Shown here in pieces: positions 34,922 to 45,600 of a DNA stretch of 64,000 nucleotides; within the stretch, counting starts at the first letter, position 1; every line of letters starts with the position of its first letter. The position numbers and the translations under genes are program-made. Origin of the DNA: Chryseobacterium camelliae (lineage in GTDB: Bacteria; Bacteroidota; Bacteroidia; Flavobacteriales; Weeksellaceae). The notes under the pieces were generated by a model. It saw only the letters and a list, made by a program, of their open reading frames with translations, searched no databases and had not been told where the DNA came from. The stretch covers positions 2,697,001 through 2,761,000 of the forward strand of contig NZ_CP115859.1 of NCBI RefSeq assembly GCF_027920545.1, written 5' to 3'.

Positions 34922-36492
34922 TGCGTAAAGTAAAAATATCAGCAAGGATTATCTTTATCCCTTGGTACGTGGTTGACGGAAAACATGTCAGAATAAAAAC
35001 CGTTGATTTTCTGAACTTTCTGGTCTTCCTAAATATAATGGTCGCTAAAATAGGCAAAGAAAGAGAATATGTGCTTATTGAAAACAATATTATCAGAATT
35101 ATTGAGGTATCAGACATTGTACAGATGTTACTCCGATGGCTGGATGAAAATTTTGTAAAATTCGAAGAAGAAGTTCCTATAGATGATGTAAAAGAGGCTT
35201 TTATCAATAAATCAAGCATGCTGTTCGATAAAACAACTCTTTTCTTCTTGAAAGAAATTGAGTTTAAGCAAAAGTTTGATCCGAAAGACGAAAGTTACTT
35301 TTATTTTCTCAATACGGCTGTAAAAGTTGATAAGGGTGGGATTCACCTTATCAAATACACCGATTTGCAATGGCTGATAATGGAGGAACAGGTTGTAAAA
35401 CGTGATTTTTTCCTACCGAAGAAACCGCTTGATAAGCTTACTATTCCATATCAAATATTTATCTGGAATATCGCTGGACAAGACGAAGTAAGATACAAAG
35501 CTTTTATGTCCGTGATCGGTTATCTGCTTCATAGGTATCAGGATGCAGCCAATGCTAAAGCTATTAATCTGCTTGATGAAACCGAAGAAACTGATCTTGC
35601 AGAAGGAGGTAGAGGAAAATCACTGTTTGTCAAAGCAATTGGGTTTATGGTTACTGTCTGTGCGTTATCAGGTAAAGATTTTACACGAAACAACATTTTT
35701 GCTTTCCAAAGGGTCAACCGTTATACATCTGTTTTATTAATAGATGATGCAGGACATAACCTGAGATTTGAAGTTTTTTATAATCGGATCACTGACGGTT
35801 TTGCAGTTAATGTGAAGTATAAGCAGGAATACCATATCCCTTTCGAGGAATCCCCTAAGGTTGTTATTACCAGTAACCACATCTTGAAAGCACTCGCTGG
35901 GAACAGTACTGACAGGAGAAGATATGAGATAGAATTGAGTTCACACTATGGAAAAGATTTAACTGTATATGATGATTTCGGACATTATTTCTTTACAGAT
36001 TGGGATCAGAAACAGTGGGACGAATTTACTTTGTATATGCTAAGTTGTGTTCAGCTGTATTTAATAGAAGGATTAATAGAAGCTCCATCTATCCATCTGA
36101 ATGAGCGGAGATTGGTTTCTGAACTTGGAATTGAATTCTTGGATTTCATGGAAGAGGAACTCAATGGAAAAACCAAACTTCATAAGAAAGAATTGTTCAG
36201 CAAGTTTTCAAAAGGTGGGTATGTCAATCAAAGGTATCTTCCTAATCAGCGAACATTTACCACAAAGGTTAAGAAATATCTTGAATACAAGGATATTCCG
36301 TACAGAGAAACTCCTTTAAATACTAGAATGTACTTTGAAATTCTAACTGAAAAGGACTTAAAGCCAATGATTACTATTGATAGCGTTGATACCGACTACA
36401 GGACGGTTGATACCACTAATAAATTAACACGACTGGTTAATCAGTTACAGAAATTTTTCAGTACTGGTACTGATAATACCACTAAAAATTAA
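34921..36492 (+). CDS. Primase/SF3-helicase-like ATPase
   Basis: The 523-residue protein has a Walker A loop GGRGKS (about residues 228-233), Walker B SVLLIDDAG (about 276) and the sensor-type stretch PKVVITSNH, followed by DRRRYEIELSSHYG with arginines that fit an arginine finger. This is the layout of phage/plasmid primase-helicases (D5/DUF5906-like). The N-terminal 200 residues are of unknown fold and might hold a primase-like part, but no primase motif is clear. It would open DNA for the polymerase encoded two genes downstream. Confidence 0.75.
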   Translation: MRKVKISARIIFIPWYVVDGKHVRIKTVDFLNFLVFLNIMVAKIGKEREYVLIENNIIRIIEVSDIVQMLLRWLDENFVKFEEEVPIDDVKEAFINKSSMLFDKTTLFFLKEIEFKQKFDPKDESYFYFLNTAVKVDKGGIHLIKYTDLQWLIMEEQVVKRDFFLPKKPLDKLTIPYQIFIWNIAGQDEVRYKAFMSVIGYLLHRYQDAANAKAINLLDETEETDLAEGGRGKSLFVKAIGFMVTVCALSGKDFTRNNIFAFQRVNRYTSVLLIDDAGHNLRFEVFYNRITDGFAVNVKYKQEYHIPFEESPKVVITSNHILKALAGNSTDRRRYEIELSSHYGKDLTVYDDFGHYFFTDWDQKQWDEFTLYMLSCVQLYLIEGLIEAPSIHLNERRLVSELGIEFLDFMEEELNGKTKLHKKELFSKFSKGGYVNQRYLPNQRTFTTKVKKYLEYKDIPYRETPLNTRMYFEILTEKDLKPMITIDSVDTDYRTVDTTNKLTRLVNQLQKFFSTGTDNTTKN

Positions 36493-36510
36493 TTATTAAA
36501 ACGTAACAAT

Positions 36511-37011
36511 ATGAATAAAAGAAAGATCCTCGTCATAGACTTGGAGACTACGGGCTTAGACCCATTTACAGACCATATAGTGAGTGTTGCTGTATCTGTT
36601 GAAAAAGGAAAGGGATTTAACATTGTTCTCCCTTTTTATAAAAACAAAGCCAAAGCGAAAGAATTCTTACAGCCAATTCTATCAATATTGGAAAATGAAA
36701 CAATTACAAAAGTCTTTCATAATGCTAAGTTTGACTTAAAATTCTTTCATCAGTACGGAATTGAAATTAAAGGTGAAATCAGAGATACCATGATTTTAGA
36801 TTATTTATCTGATCCCAATCGTAAAACCCACGGACTAAAGGAAATTTCCGAATTGCATTTGCAATATCATCAAATCTCCTACAAGGAGATGCTGAAAGAC
36901 AGGGATATTACCGAAGTTCCGAGAGAAGAATTAACAAAATATGCCTGTGAAGATACAGACCTTACTCTGCAATTATATCATTGTTTAACTCAACAATTAA
37001 ATCATAACTAA
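36511..37011 (+). CDS. DEDDy 3'-5' exonuclease (PolA proofreading domain as separate gene)
   Basis: The 166-residue protein is a single RNase H-like exonuclease domain. Motif ExoI is VIDLETTGL (D10, E12), ExoII is HNAKFDLKFF (about residue 72), and ExoIII is KYACEDTDLTLQLY with the Tyr and Asp (about 147-160). This matches the proofreading domain of family A DNA polymerases and RNase D. It is followed one base later, in another frame, by a gene for the polymerase domain, so the two probably act together as a split enzyme. Confidence 0.9.
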   Translation: MNKRKILVIDLETTGLDPFTDHIVSVAVSVEKGKGFNIVLPFYKNKAKAKEFLQPILSILENETITKVFHNAKFDLKFFHQYGIEIKGEIRDTMILDYLSDPNRKTHGLKEISELHLQYHQISYKEMLKDRDITEVPREELTKYACEDTDLTLQLYHCLTQQLNHN

Positions 37012-37012
37012 A

Positions 37013-38290
37013 ATGGATATAACTATTAATCAGTTAGAACAAGATTTAATCCGTGTTCTCGTTAAAATCGAACTTAATGGTGTAAAAATAGACATCAAAA
37101 AATTAAACGATGTAGAACATCAGTTATTGAACCGACTACAGACAACCACCGAAAAAATAACAAAAATCGCAGGAGCGGAAATCAACCTTAACAGCAACGA
37201 ACAGTTGAGTACTCTTCTTTTTGAAGCATTGGAGCTTCAACCGAAAGTTACTTCCAAAGGTAAATCAGGATTAATTTCTGTTGATAAATCGCACTTAGCA
37301 AAACTTAAAGAAGACCACGAAATTATACCGCTCATTTTGGATTATAAGAAAATCAACACCCTGTTAAGCTTCTGTAATCAATTGAAAGAAGTTCACCCGA
37401 AAACAGGACGATTACACTGTAGTTTGAATCAAATCGGTACGGCTACAGGAAGATTCAGCTGTAGTAATCCGAACTTACAGAATATTCCTAATGTAAAGCT
37501 GAAAGATAAGGACAGTGAAACTGATGAGCTTAAAATTATCGCTTCCAAATTCAGAGAGGTTTTTATTGTTGAAAAAGGCTGTGTATTGATTGGTGCGGAT
37601 TATTCGCAGATTGAGCTTAGGGTAATGACAGAAATGAGTCAGGACAGCTTTTTACTTCATGCCTACAATAATGGTGTAGATATTCACGAATTAACCGCTT
37701 CTAAAGTGTTCAATTGTAAGATTTCGGAAGTAGCGGAAGAACAGAGAAAAATTGCAAAGACGATCAACTTCGGTTTGATCTACGGAATGTCAGCTGGAGG
37801 TTTAGCAAAATCTCTTACAACAATTACAAATAAACATCATTCTAAGGAAGATGCCGAAAAGATGATGAGTGGATATTTTAACGAGTTTAACGGTGTAAAA
37901 TCCTGCTTGGAGGGATTAATAGATTACGCCGATCACTACGGATATTCAAAAACTCTGTTTGGAAGAACCAGACCAATCCCTGAACTCGCCTCTAACGATT
38001 TAGAGATTCGTGAGAGAGGAAAACGCCTTGCTAAAAACTCTCCTGTACAGGGAAGTGCAGCCGATATTATCAAAATGGCAATGGTGAACTGTGATAAAGC
38101 CATTGCAGAGAAAGGTTTGAAGTCTAAAATGATCCTTCAAATTCATGATGAACTGTTATTCGAAGTTCCTGAAAATGAAGTTGAAATTATGGAAAATCTG
38201 ATAAAACATGAGATGGAAAATGTAGTAAGACTTTCTATACCTCTTACAATAGAACTTGGCAAAGGTGCTAATTGGGCAGTTGCTCATTAA
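37013..38290 (+). CDS. Family A DNA polymerase domain (split PolA)
   Basis: The 425-residue protein contains only the palm-fingers-thumb part of DNA polymerase I. Visible features are the thumb with GTATGRFSCSNPNLQNIP (about residue 138), motif A GADYSQIELR (D196), motif B RKIAKTINFGLIYG (about 243-258) and motif C QIHDELLFEVPE (D near 379). All catalytic residues are present. The 5' nuclease domain is absent and the 3'-5' exonuclease is encoded by the gene just upstream. The window's polymerase is smaller than chromosomal PolA (about 900) and is probably dedicated to the element. Confidence 0.93.
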   Translation: MDITINQLEQDLIRVLVKIELNGVKIDIKKLNDVEHQLLNRLQTTTEKITKIAGAEINLNSNEQLSTLLFEALELQPKVTSKGKSGLISVDKSHLAKLKEDHEIIPLILDYKKINTLLSFCNQLKEVHPKTGRLHCSLNQIGTATGRFSCSNPNLQNIPNVKLKDKDSETDELKIIASKFREVFIVEKGCVLIGADYSQIELRVMTEMSQDSFLLHAYNNGVDIHELTASKVFNCKISEVAEEQRKIAKTINFGLIYGMSAGGLAKSLTTITNKHHSKEDAEKMMSGYFNEFNGVKSCLEGLIDYADHYGYSKTLFGRTRPIPELASNDLEIRERGKRLAKNSPVQGSAADIIKMAMVNCDKAIAEKGLKSKMILQIHDELLFEVPENEVEIMENLIKHEMENVVRLSIPLTIELGKGANWAVAH

Positions 38291-38318
38291 ACGGGAAATA
38301 ATTTTAAAATTTAATTAT

Positions 38319-39254
38319 ATGTTAAAAAAAGTAGAATTTATAAGTGATACAGCTGATATAGAAGCAACAAAAAACATTATAGAGTCAGAGTTATTTAACT
38401 TTCAAATTGACTTTGTAAAACTCGAAATCCCTTGTTTCGGTATTAAGTTTAAAAATCTGGTGGAACATTCAACCATTAAAAAACAATATAGTTTGAAACC
38501 TGAAGTGTGGAAACATCATAAGAATTTCAATATCTATTTCACAGAAAAGAAAGCTACACTAAAATTTAGTCTCCCATACTTCCTCCACGGCCATAATTAT
38601 TGTAAACTCGAGGCAGAGGACTTATTGAAAATAGAGGGTATTTTATCAAAAAAACTTGGAATATCTATTGGAGCTGCAAAAGTTAAAGAACTGGAGTTTG
38701 GAGCGTATGAAAACAGCAATGATGACGGCAAAAATTATGTTGACAGTATTCTAGGAATCAAAAATTACGAGCTCGAAAAATCAACTAAAGGTTTTAAGAT
38801 GTTTGGAGATAGAAAAAGACATTTCCACTATAAAATCTATGATGCTGTTGCTAATGCCAAAGCTAAAAAAACTTTTACTCTTGGAAACTATCCAGAAAAT
38901 GGTTTGATAAAACATGAAATCAAGCTAACTAATGTGAAGCCTTATTTTGAGAATTTGAAGTATAGCGACTTATATAATCCATTTGCGGATTATATTGGAA
39001 AATTGAAAAAAGATCTGATGAGTTCCCGAAAATCGTTAATTCTAAAGAATGAAAATCCTGTATTACTCCATGATACAGACCTAACTCATATTCTCTACGC
39101 AGGGCTTAAACAATATGAGAACGGTGTTGCTTCCGAAAATGTTGTTAAATCACTTTTTAATCTGGTTGAAAATTCGGGGTTAACTCCATCACAAAAGAGC
39201 AAACGCCGAAAAGCAATCAATCTCTTGGAGGATCATTACAATCAAAGGTTTTAG
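38319..39254 (+). CDS. Phage/plasmid replication protein, II/X-like
   Basis: I take the ATG at 38319 (MLKKVEFIS) as the start; the upstream TTG frame overlaps polA. The resulting 311-residue protein has KFSLPYFLHGHNY followed by LSKKLGISIGAAKVKELEFG, and later HYKIYDAVANAKAKK with a candidate active-site Tyr. These recall the gene II / X family of rolling-circle initiators of filamentous phages and small Bacteroidota plasmids. The match is by pattern only. It fits the neighbouring replication genes. Confidence 0.5.
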   Translation: MLKKVEFISDTADIEATKNIIESELFNFQIDFVKLEIPCFGIKFKNLVEHSTIKKQYSLKPEVWKHHKNFNIYFTEKKATLKFSLPYFLHGHNYCKLEAEDLLKIEGILSKKLGISIGAAKVKELEFGAYENSNDDGKNYVDSILGIKNYELEKSTKGFKMFGDRKRHFHYKIYDAVANAKAKKTFTLGNYPENGLIKHEIKLTNVKPYFENLKYSDLYNPFADYIGKLKKDLMSSRKSLILKNENPVLLHDTDLTHILYAGLKQYENGVASENVVKSLFNLVENSGLTPSQKSKRRKAINLLEDHYNQRF

Positions 39255-39375
39255 CATTTGATTGAAAATTTAAAAACTTTAACCCTAGCTGTTGTAGTAC
39301 AATAGAGTTTAGGGCTAAAGTTATAACGATAAAACAATGTCATAAAATCACAATTAACAATCTAAAATTAAAATA

Positions 39376-40623
39376 ATGGCAACATTTAAATTTATCCTGA
39401 GTAAGCTTGACTATCAGAAGAAAAAGAAAAGCCCTGAATCTCTGCTGATGCTTAGATATACTCATAAGAAAAAAACTACCCATTTTTCAACACATAAGAA
39501 TATTGACGAAAAATATTGGGATGAAAGAACACAAATGGTGAAGAGAAGCTATCCTGGTTCGGATAGGTTTAATATTTACATTAAGGGAATTCGTCAGAAA
39601 GTGGAAGATATCGTTAATGGTATGTTGATCGATGGTAATGACCCTACTACAGATTATGTAAAGTCTGTTTACAATGCTGATAAGAATGGAACGGAGAAAA
39701 AGAAGCAATATACTTTCTTTGAATATGCTGAAAAATACTTAGAAAATGGTAAGAACCGTCTTACAGCGAGTACTATAAAAAGCTATCGTACTGCCTTGAA
39801 TAAGTTTGAAGATTACCAAGAATATAACAGAAACAAATTAGACTGGATGAGTTTTGATATTGATTTCTATTATGACTTCATGGATTTCTATACAGGAATT
39901 GAAGGTTTAACCAATAATGGTTTCGGGAAAATCATCAAAAATCTTAAAGCTATATTAAATTCGGCAACTGAGGACGGCTATAATACCTTTACGGGCTATC
40001 AACACAAAAACTTTAAAACAGTAAGAGAAGATGTTAACAATATTTACCTCAGTGAAGAAGAGATTTCAAAACTTTTAAAATTGGATTTAAGTGGTGATAA
40101 AACAATGGAAAGAACAAGAGACTTATTTGTATTTGGCTGTTATACAGGGTTGAGGTTTAGTGATTTCAGCCAAGTGAAGCAAGAGCATATTATTGGTGAT
40201 ATTCTCAGAATCAAAACAATCAAGACGAGCGAATGGGTTAATATTCCGATTCTTCCGGCAGTAAGGGAGATTATGGATAAGTATAAAGATAATCCTAATA
40301 ATCTTCCGAAGTCAGTATCTAATCAGACAATGAATAGGAATCTGAAAGATTTAGGGGAAATGGCGAAAATTAATGATAAGATCCTAAAAATTAGAAATAA
40401 AGGTAAAGAAAGGATTGAAGATCATCTCTTAAAATATCAGATGATTTGTACTCATACAGCTAGGAGGTCATTTGCAACGAATATGTTTAAAAGAGGTGTT
40501 CCTACTAGGGTAATTATGAATATTACAGGACATAGAACTGAAAAAGCATTTAACAGCTATATCAAAATATCTCAAGATGAGAATGCGGAACTGTTGAAAG
40601 AATACTTTAGTAAATCAGCATAG
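39376..40623 (+). CDS. Tyrosine recombinase (integrase)
   Basis: The 415-residue protein has the Bacteroidota integrase layout. An N-terminal arm domain (about 1-100) is followed by a core-binding SAM-like domain (about 105-205, YTFFEYAEKYLENGKNRL) and a catalytic domain. The latter carries R260 in TGLRFSD, H360 and R363 in HTARRSFAT, H386 in TGHRTEKAF and the nucleophile Y395 in SYIKIS. It is the obvious candidate to have integrated the island into the CAU tRNA, although it lies 6 kb from attL. Confidence 0.93.
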   Translation: MATFKFILSKLDYQKKKKSPESLLMLRYTHKKKTTHFSTHKNIDEKYWDERTQMVKRSYPGSDRFNIYIKGIRQKVEDIVNGMLIDGNDPTTDYVKSVYNADKNGTEKKKQYTFFEYAEKYLENGKNRLTASTIKSYRTALNKFEDYQEYNRNKLDWMSFDIDFYYDFMDFYTGIEGLTNNGFGKIIKNLKAILNSATEDGYNTFTGYQHKNFKTVREDVNNIYLSEEEISKLLKLDLSGDKTMERTRDLFVFGCYTGLRFSDFSQVKQEHIIGDILRIKTIKTSEWVNIPILPAVREIMDKYKDNPNNLPKSVSNQTMNRNLKDLGEMAKINDKILKIRNKGKERIEDHLLKYQMICTHTARRSFATNMFKRGVPTRVIMNITGHRTEKAFNSYIKISQDENAELLKEYFSKSA

Positions 40624-40646
40624 TTTAACTTTTAGAATATAATTAA

Positions 40647-40670
40647 AAGCCTGCTTTTTAGCAGGTTTCT
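40647..40670 (+). terminator. Terminator after the integrase
   Basis: AAGCCTGC pairs with GCAGGTTT across a TTTTTA loop (8 bp including one G-T pair) and is followed by a T-rich stretch, 24 bases after the integrase stop. Confidence 0.75.
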
Positions 40671-41030
40671 TTATTACTAATAGAGCTATTTTGAATAAAA
40701 TTTAATACAATGTTGAATGAGTACTATTATAATATGGGCAGTGAATCTTTGAAAGAAAATGGACTGCCACAAATTCGCAAGCTAAGAAGTAATTTTTAAA
40801 TGATTCCATCAGCTTATAACTCGTGTAAAAGAAGGATCGTTTGATTTAATAATAGATTAAAAAAAGCGATATGTTATTCTCGCTAAACTTTCATTGGTGT
40901 TTTTAGGAAAGAAAATAATACGACACCCTTTGTCGCTATCCAGAAATATCTTTGTCGTAGAAACCTCACCAATAGATAAAATAGCATTGAAAAGTTATAA
41001 AATTTAAAATTATTTTATTCTATAAATCTA
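40671..41030. other. Non-coding stretch between integrase and RHS operon
   Basis: No convincing gene is seen. A 29-codon ATG frame at 40710-40799 and scattered short frames look like remains of a lost gene. The stretch marks the border between the integration module and the RHS operon. Confidence 0.5.
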
Positions 41031-41059
41031 TTCGGTGTGAAGTAAAAATGATATTTTTG
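41031..41059 (+). promoter_or_regulatory. Promoter of the T9SS/RHS operon
   Basis: TATTTTTG (41052-41059) is the same -7 box as in the tRNA promoter. TTCG at 41031-41034 lies 17 bases upstream as a weak -33 box. The first gene starts 36 bases downstream. Confidence 0.6.
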
Positions 41060-41094
41060 CAAAAATTTAACAACTATTAACACTTAAACACGGG

Positions 41095-42675
41095 ATGAAA
41101 AAACTTTACATGGGTGCATACTTCTTATGCACGGTTTTGAGCATATCCGCTCAGGAAGTATTGTGGCAGAAAGACATTAAATCCTCTACTCAGGATTTTC
41201 TAAGCCAGGTCACTCCAACGGTAGACCTTCAGTATTTAATTACAGGAAGCTCCATTCAGTCATCTAAACTTTCTACGGAAAATAAGCAGAACAACGGTTA
41301 CGATTTCCATTTGGTAAAACTGAACCAACAGGGAGAAGAAGTCTGGGAAAAATATTTCGCAGGAAAAAACCATGATTACCTGTCTGCTTCATTATCCACT
41401 CAGGATGGAGGATTTCTGCTGGCAGGAACTTCTTATTCAGGAAAAGGATTGGACAAGAAAGACGATTCTAAAGGAGGTTCGGATATGTGGCTGATCAGAA
41501 TTAATGAATTCGGAGATGAATTGTGGCAGAAAACTATAGGAACAGCATCCGATGAAGAAGCCAGAGCGGTTATTCAAACGACTGATTTAGGATTCTTTGT
41601 GGCAGGAAACATTCAGAATTCTGCACAAGGCTTTGGTTCCAAAGATGTTCTGATCGTCAGATTAGACAAGAACGGAAAAGAGCTTTCTCAGCTTATTTTG
41701 GGTGGAAAAGGTTTAGATGAAGTCGAAAAAATGATTCCAACCAGAGATGGAGGTGTTTTGTTGGGAGCCTATTCACGAAGTAGAAAAACTGCAACCAACA
41801 ACCTACCATCTGCAACCCCAAAACAAACTGAAAACTACGGTGAAGGCGATTACTGGATCATCAAGCTGAATAAAGACGGCAAAGTAGAATGGGAAAAGAA
41901 TTTTGGAGGAAGTGGAGATGATCACCTAAGAACAATGGCGATGACTACTTCAGGATTTATCATAGGAGGAGAAAGCCGTTCTGCAAGATCAGGCAATAAA
42001 AGTGTAGGTATCGAAGAAGGAACAGATCTTTGGCTGATTTCATTAAATGAAAGAGGCGAAGAAATCTGGCAGAAATCCTACAACTTGGGTAACAGAGATG
42101 TTTTGATGGGAATGCATGTGATCTTAGGTCATAACGAAAGAGAAAAGAACAAAGACTTAACCAAAGGAGTTTTACTGGGAGGCTATACTCAGGCAGAAGG
42201 AAGAATGGAAACCGATGATGAAACTTTCTGGATGTTATATGTTGATGAGAACGGTAATGAGCAGTGGAGAAAACATGTAAAAGGGGAATCGAGAAAGAGA
42301 GAAGAAAGATTATCGGATATCCGACTGAACAGAGACGGATCGATTATTCTGGCAGGAACGAGTGCTGAGGAATTAGGAAAAGAGAACTGGAAGATCGTAA
42401 AGCTGGGTGATCAGCAGGTGGATCAGCTGATCGAAAAGCAGGATATCAAGATCTATCCGAATCCGGTATCGGATTATGCCTATGTAGAGATCGGTTTTGA
42501 CTTCAAGGAAGCGGATATTGTGATGTATGATATGTCAGGAAGACAGCTTCAGAGTTTGAAAACCAAGAACAAAGTAACGAAGATCAACACTCAGCCTTTG
42601 ATACAGGGTGCTTACCTGATTACGATAAAAACGGATACGAATAAAACCGCAAATGCTAAACTGATTAAGAAATAA
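41095..42675 (+). CDS. Exported propeller-like protein with type A T9SS sorting domain
   Basis: The 526-residue protein has a signal peptide (MKKLYMGAYFLCTVLSISAQ). Its body has at least six repeats of the form GGFLLAGTS ... DMWLIRINEFGDELWQKTIG, with conserved W, D and G, suggesting a beta-propeller. The end (IKIYPNPVSDYAYVEI ... ANAKLIKK, about 455-526) is a type A T9SS sorting domain, so it is exported through type IX secretion and attached or released at the surface. It precedes the two YD/RHS genes by 4 bp and is co-transcribed with them. Confidence 0.9.
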   Translation: MKKLYMGAYFLCTVLSISAQEVLWQKDIKSSTQDFLSQVTPTVDLQYLITGSSIQSSKLSTENKQNNGYDFHLVKLNQQGEEVWEKYFAGKNHDYLSASLSTQDGGFLLAGTSYSGKGLDKKDDSKGGSDMWLIRINEFGDELWQKTIGTASDEEARAVIQTTDLGFFVAGNIQNSAQGFGSKDVLIVRLDKNGKELSQLILGGKGLDEVEKMIPTRDGGVLLGAYSRSRKTATNNLPSATPKQTENYGEGDYWIIKLNKDGKVEWEKNFGGSGDDHLRTMAMTTSGFIIGGESRSARSGNKSVGIEEGTDLWLISLNERGEEIWQKSYNLGNRDVLMGMHVILGHNEREKNKDLTKGVLLGGYTQAEGRMETDDETFWMLYVDENGNEQWRKHVKGESRKREERLSDIRLNRDGSIILAGTSAEELGKENWKIVKLGDQQVDQLIEKQDIKIYPNPVSDYAYVEIGFDFKEADIVMYDMSGRQLQSLKTKNKVTKINTQPLIQGAYLITIKTDTNKTANAKLIKK

Positions 42676-42679
42676 ACAA

Positions 42680-45600
42680 ATGAAGAAGAAATTAATATTA
42701 TTTTTTAGCCTAAGTATATTATCAATTTATGGACAAACCAACTCGAGTGGTCTAATTCAAAACTCTGTTAATAGTACTGCTCCTAAATCTCCCGATGCTG
42801 CGGCTTTATTTAGATATATCGAAACTCCAGTTTCTTTATACACAGGTGTTCCAAATATTAACATTCCTTTATACACGATAAAAGAAGGGGATATAGAAAT
42901 TCCTATTTCCATTTCCTACCATGCAGGAGGAATAAAAGTGACTGATGAAGCTTCTTCAGTTGGACTAGGGTGGTCTCTAAATGCTGGAGGAAGGGTTTCA
43001 CATATAATGGCGGGAGCTAATGATTTTAGTTTATATGGATATTACAATATTTATCCCAAAACAGCATATCCACAATATGGAGGTGTAACAGGGTGTCCAC
43101 AATTACCATGGAATACATCTACATATAATGGAACTTTTTATACCGATTGGTTTATGAAAATAGACAATTCTTCACAATCAAACTCAACGATATATGAAGG
43201 ATACGATTTCCAGCCAGATCTGTTTTCAATTAATTTACCTAATAAATCGTATAAAGCTTACTTGGATATGGCGAAAACAACAAAGCCCGGAGCCATCAAG
43301 TTTTTGATTTCGGAACAGGAAAATATCAATTTTAAATTAATTGGTTCTCCAAATCCAGGTGGAAACTACAATTTTCAAGTAACTGATGAAAACGGTTTAA
43401 ATTATTATTTTGATCAAGGAGAAATAACGACCCGGGAAACAGGTTGGAATACAATTTCTGGCCTTTCAAGAATACTTTCTAAAATTGAAGATACTAAGGG
43501 AAATAAAGTTAATTTTTACAGTTCCAACAGTATTCGAAATGCCAGATTATCAGGATGTAAAAATACAAGGACAGACTTTGTATATGCACCAGGCGAAAAC
43601 TTAGGATATTTTAAGGAGAATGGGCTGACAGATTGCACTAAACTGCTAGCGGATGAAAGTTATCTGGAGAAAATTGAATTTACTAATGGAAAAATTGAAT
43701 TCAATTGGACGGCAAGGGAAGATGTTTATAATTCTAAGAAATTGTCTTCCATAAAAATATATAATAATTACAAACTTATAAAGCAATATGATTTTAATTA
43801 CGATTATTTTATTGCAACAGATAATTTGAACACAAATCAAATAGCTACCTGGCTAGGAGCTTCAAACAATAATATATTTACTCATCGACTAAGGCTTCTT
43901 AATATTACAGAATCCATTACCAACGAAAAATATTCTTTTGAATATAATTCTACATACAATTTACCAAACAAATTAAGTTATTCATCTGATTTTTGGGGCT
44001 ATTTTAATGGACAAAATAATAGTGATACATTTATACCTGATCCAGAAAAATATATCAAGGGAGAAACTGTATTTAATGTGACATCCTTTAACAAAGATGA
44101 TACGAATTATTGGTATGAAGAATCTTCAGCCCCACCAACATTTGATCCGAATAATGGAGGAACTCTAATTTATACAAACTTTTCTCCTAACGGCAAGCAT
44201 TATCTTTCGGACAGAAGAACCTCTCTTTATTCTACGGCAGGAATGTTATCTGCCATTAATTACCCAACAGGTGGAAAAACTGAATATGAATATGAGCCGA
44301 ACACATTTTCTAATTTCCCAATGCAGTCGTTAATTAATGACAATACAATTAAAGAGGTAGGAGCCAGCCACCTTATTAACAATATCAATGGAAATACTAT
44401 TCACACAGATAATCCGACAGAATTTAAGGTTATAGGAACTAATATCAAAGTAAATATTTTTACTCATTTTGGTTTTAATTATTTGTCTTCTGTAGGAAAT
44501 GATGTGAAAAATTCATTTTGGACTTATATAAAAGACAAATCAACAGGAGCCATTATAAAAAAAATATACAATCCCAACGTGGGATCTTATCAAATCACTT
44601 CCGTTATGGACAGTGTTATTTTACAATCTGGTACTTATGAAATTGGAATGTCCTATAATTCGGATTTTACATATGCTGATATACAGGTTTCTGGAGGTAG
44701 TAGTGCGAGCGATAATACTAGCAAAGTAAAGTATGTTAATGAAAAAAGCATTATTAATGGGATAGAATATGATTATAGCTCTGGAGCAGGTGTTAGAATC
44801 AAAAAAATAAAAACAACTGAAAAAACAGGAGCTGCACCTATTATAAAAAATTATATTTACGATGAAATTTCAAATAACGGGACAAAAATTACCTCTAATG
44901 GAAATTTGGCTGAATTGCCTAAATTCTACGAAATTGAAAATAGGTGCTATTATTCTTCCGTTCATACAGGTGTTTCAAGTTCTATTTATTCTAATCCTGG
45001 TTGTTTTATGAGTCTAGCACCAGGTGATACTCCGTTTAAGATATCTGTATATGAAGGAACTCCTAATCAAGGGGCATCTACACTTCCTCAAGGGAACCAT
45101 GTTGGTTACTCAAAAGTAACTGAGCAAATTATTGGTAAAGGAAAAATTGAAAATTATTTTAAAAATGATTATAACCAGTCTTGTTTGTTAATGGCTGCAA
45201 AGGGAGCATCTTTACTTATAGGTGATGGTGATCTACTAAAACAAAGTATTTATGATAAGGACAATATGCTACTTAAAGAAGTTTTGTATAATTATAGGCC
45301 AAACAATCAAGATGGTTTGAACACTTATACTTTGTCTGGGACGATTTTAGAACCTGTAAGTAAATTTGTTAATGGTGTTGGAGCATCGCCTGGTCCAAGT
45401 GGGGCTATTGATTATGCTTCATACGGGGGACTACTTCATACCTATTCCATTAATTTATGGCAATCTCTATTAGAATCGACAACTACAAAAGAATATTTTC
45501 CAGCCGGATCAAACAGCTATGTTGAGACAAAATCTTTAACAACATATAATAATAAATATCTGCCTAGTGTTCAAAAAACTACCTACCCGGACACATCTTT

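Noticed and set aside
36511..38290. Split polymerase as a broken polA
   Set aside because: Each frame has its own start and stop at domain borders and complete motifs; a broken gene would lose part of a domain.
38256..38318. Upstream TTG start for the II/X-like replication gene
   Set aside because: It overlaps the polymerase gene by 35 bases, and the ATG at 38319 gives a proper N-terminus.
40710..40799. 29-codon ATG frame after the integrase
   Set aside because: Too short, no ribosome-binding or promoter context, no recognisable similarity. Noted only as possible gene debris.
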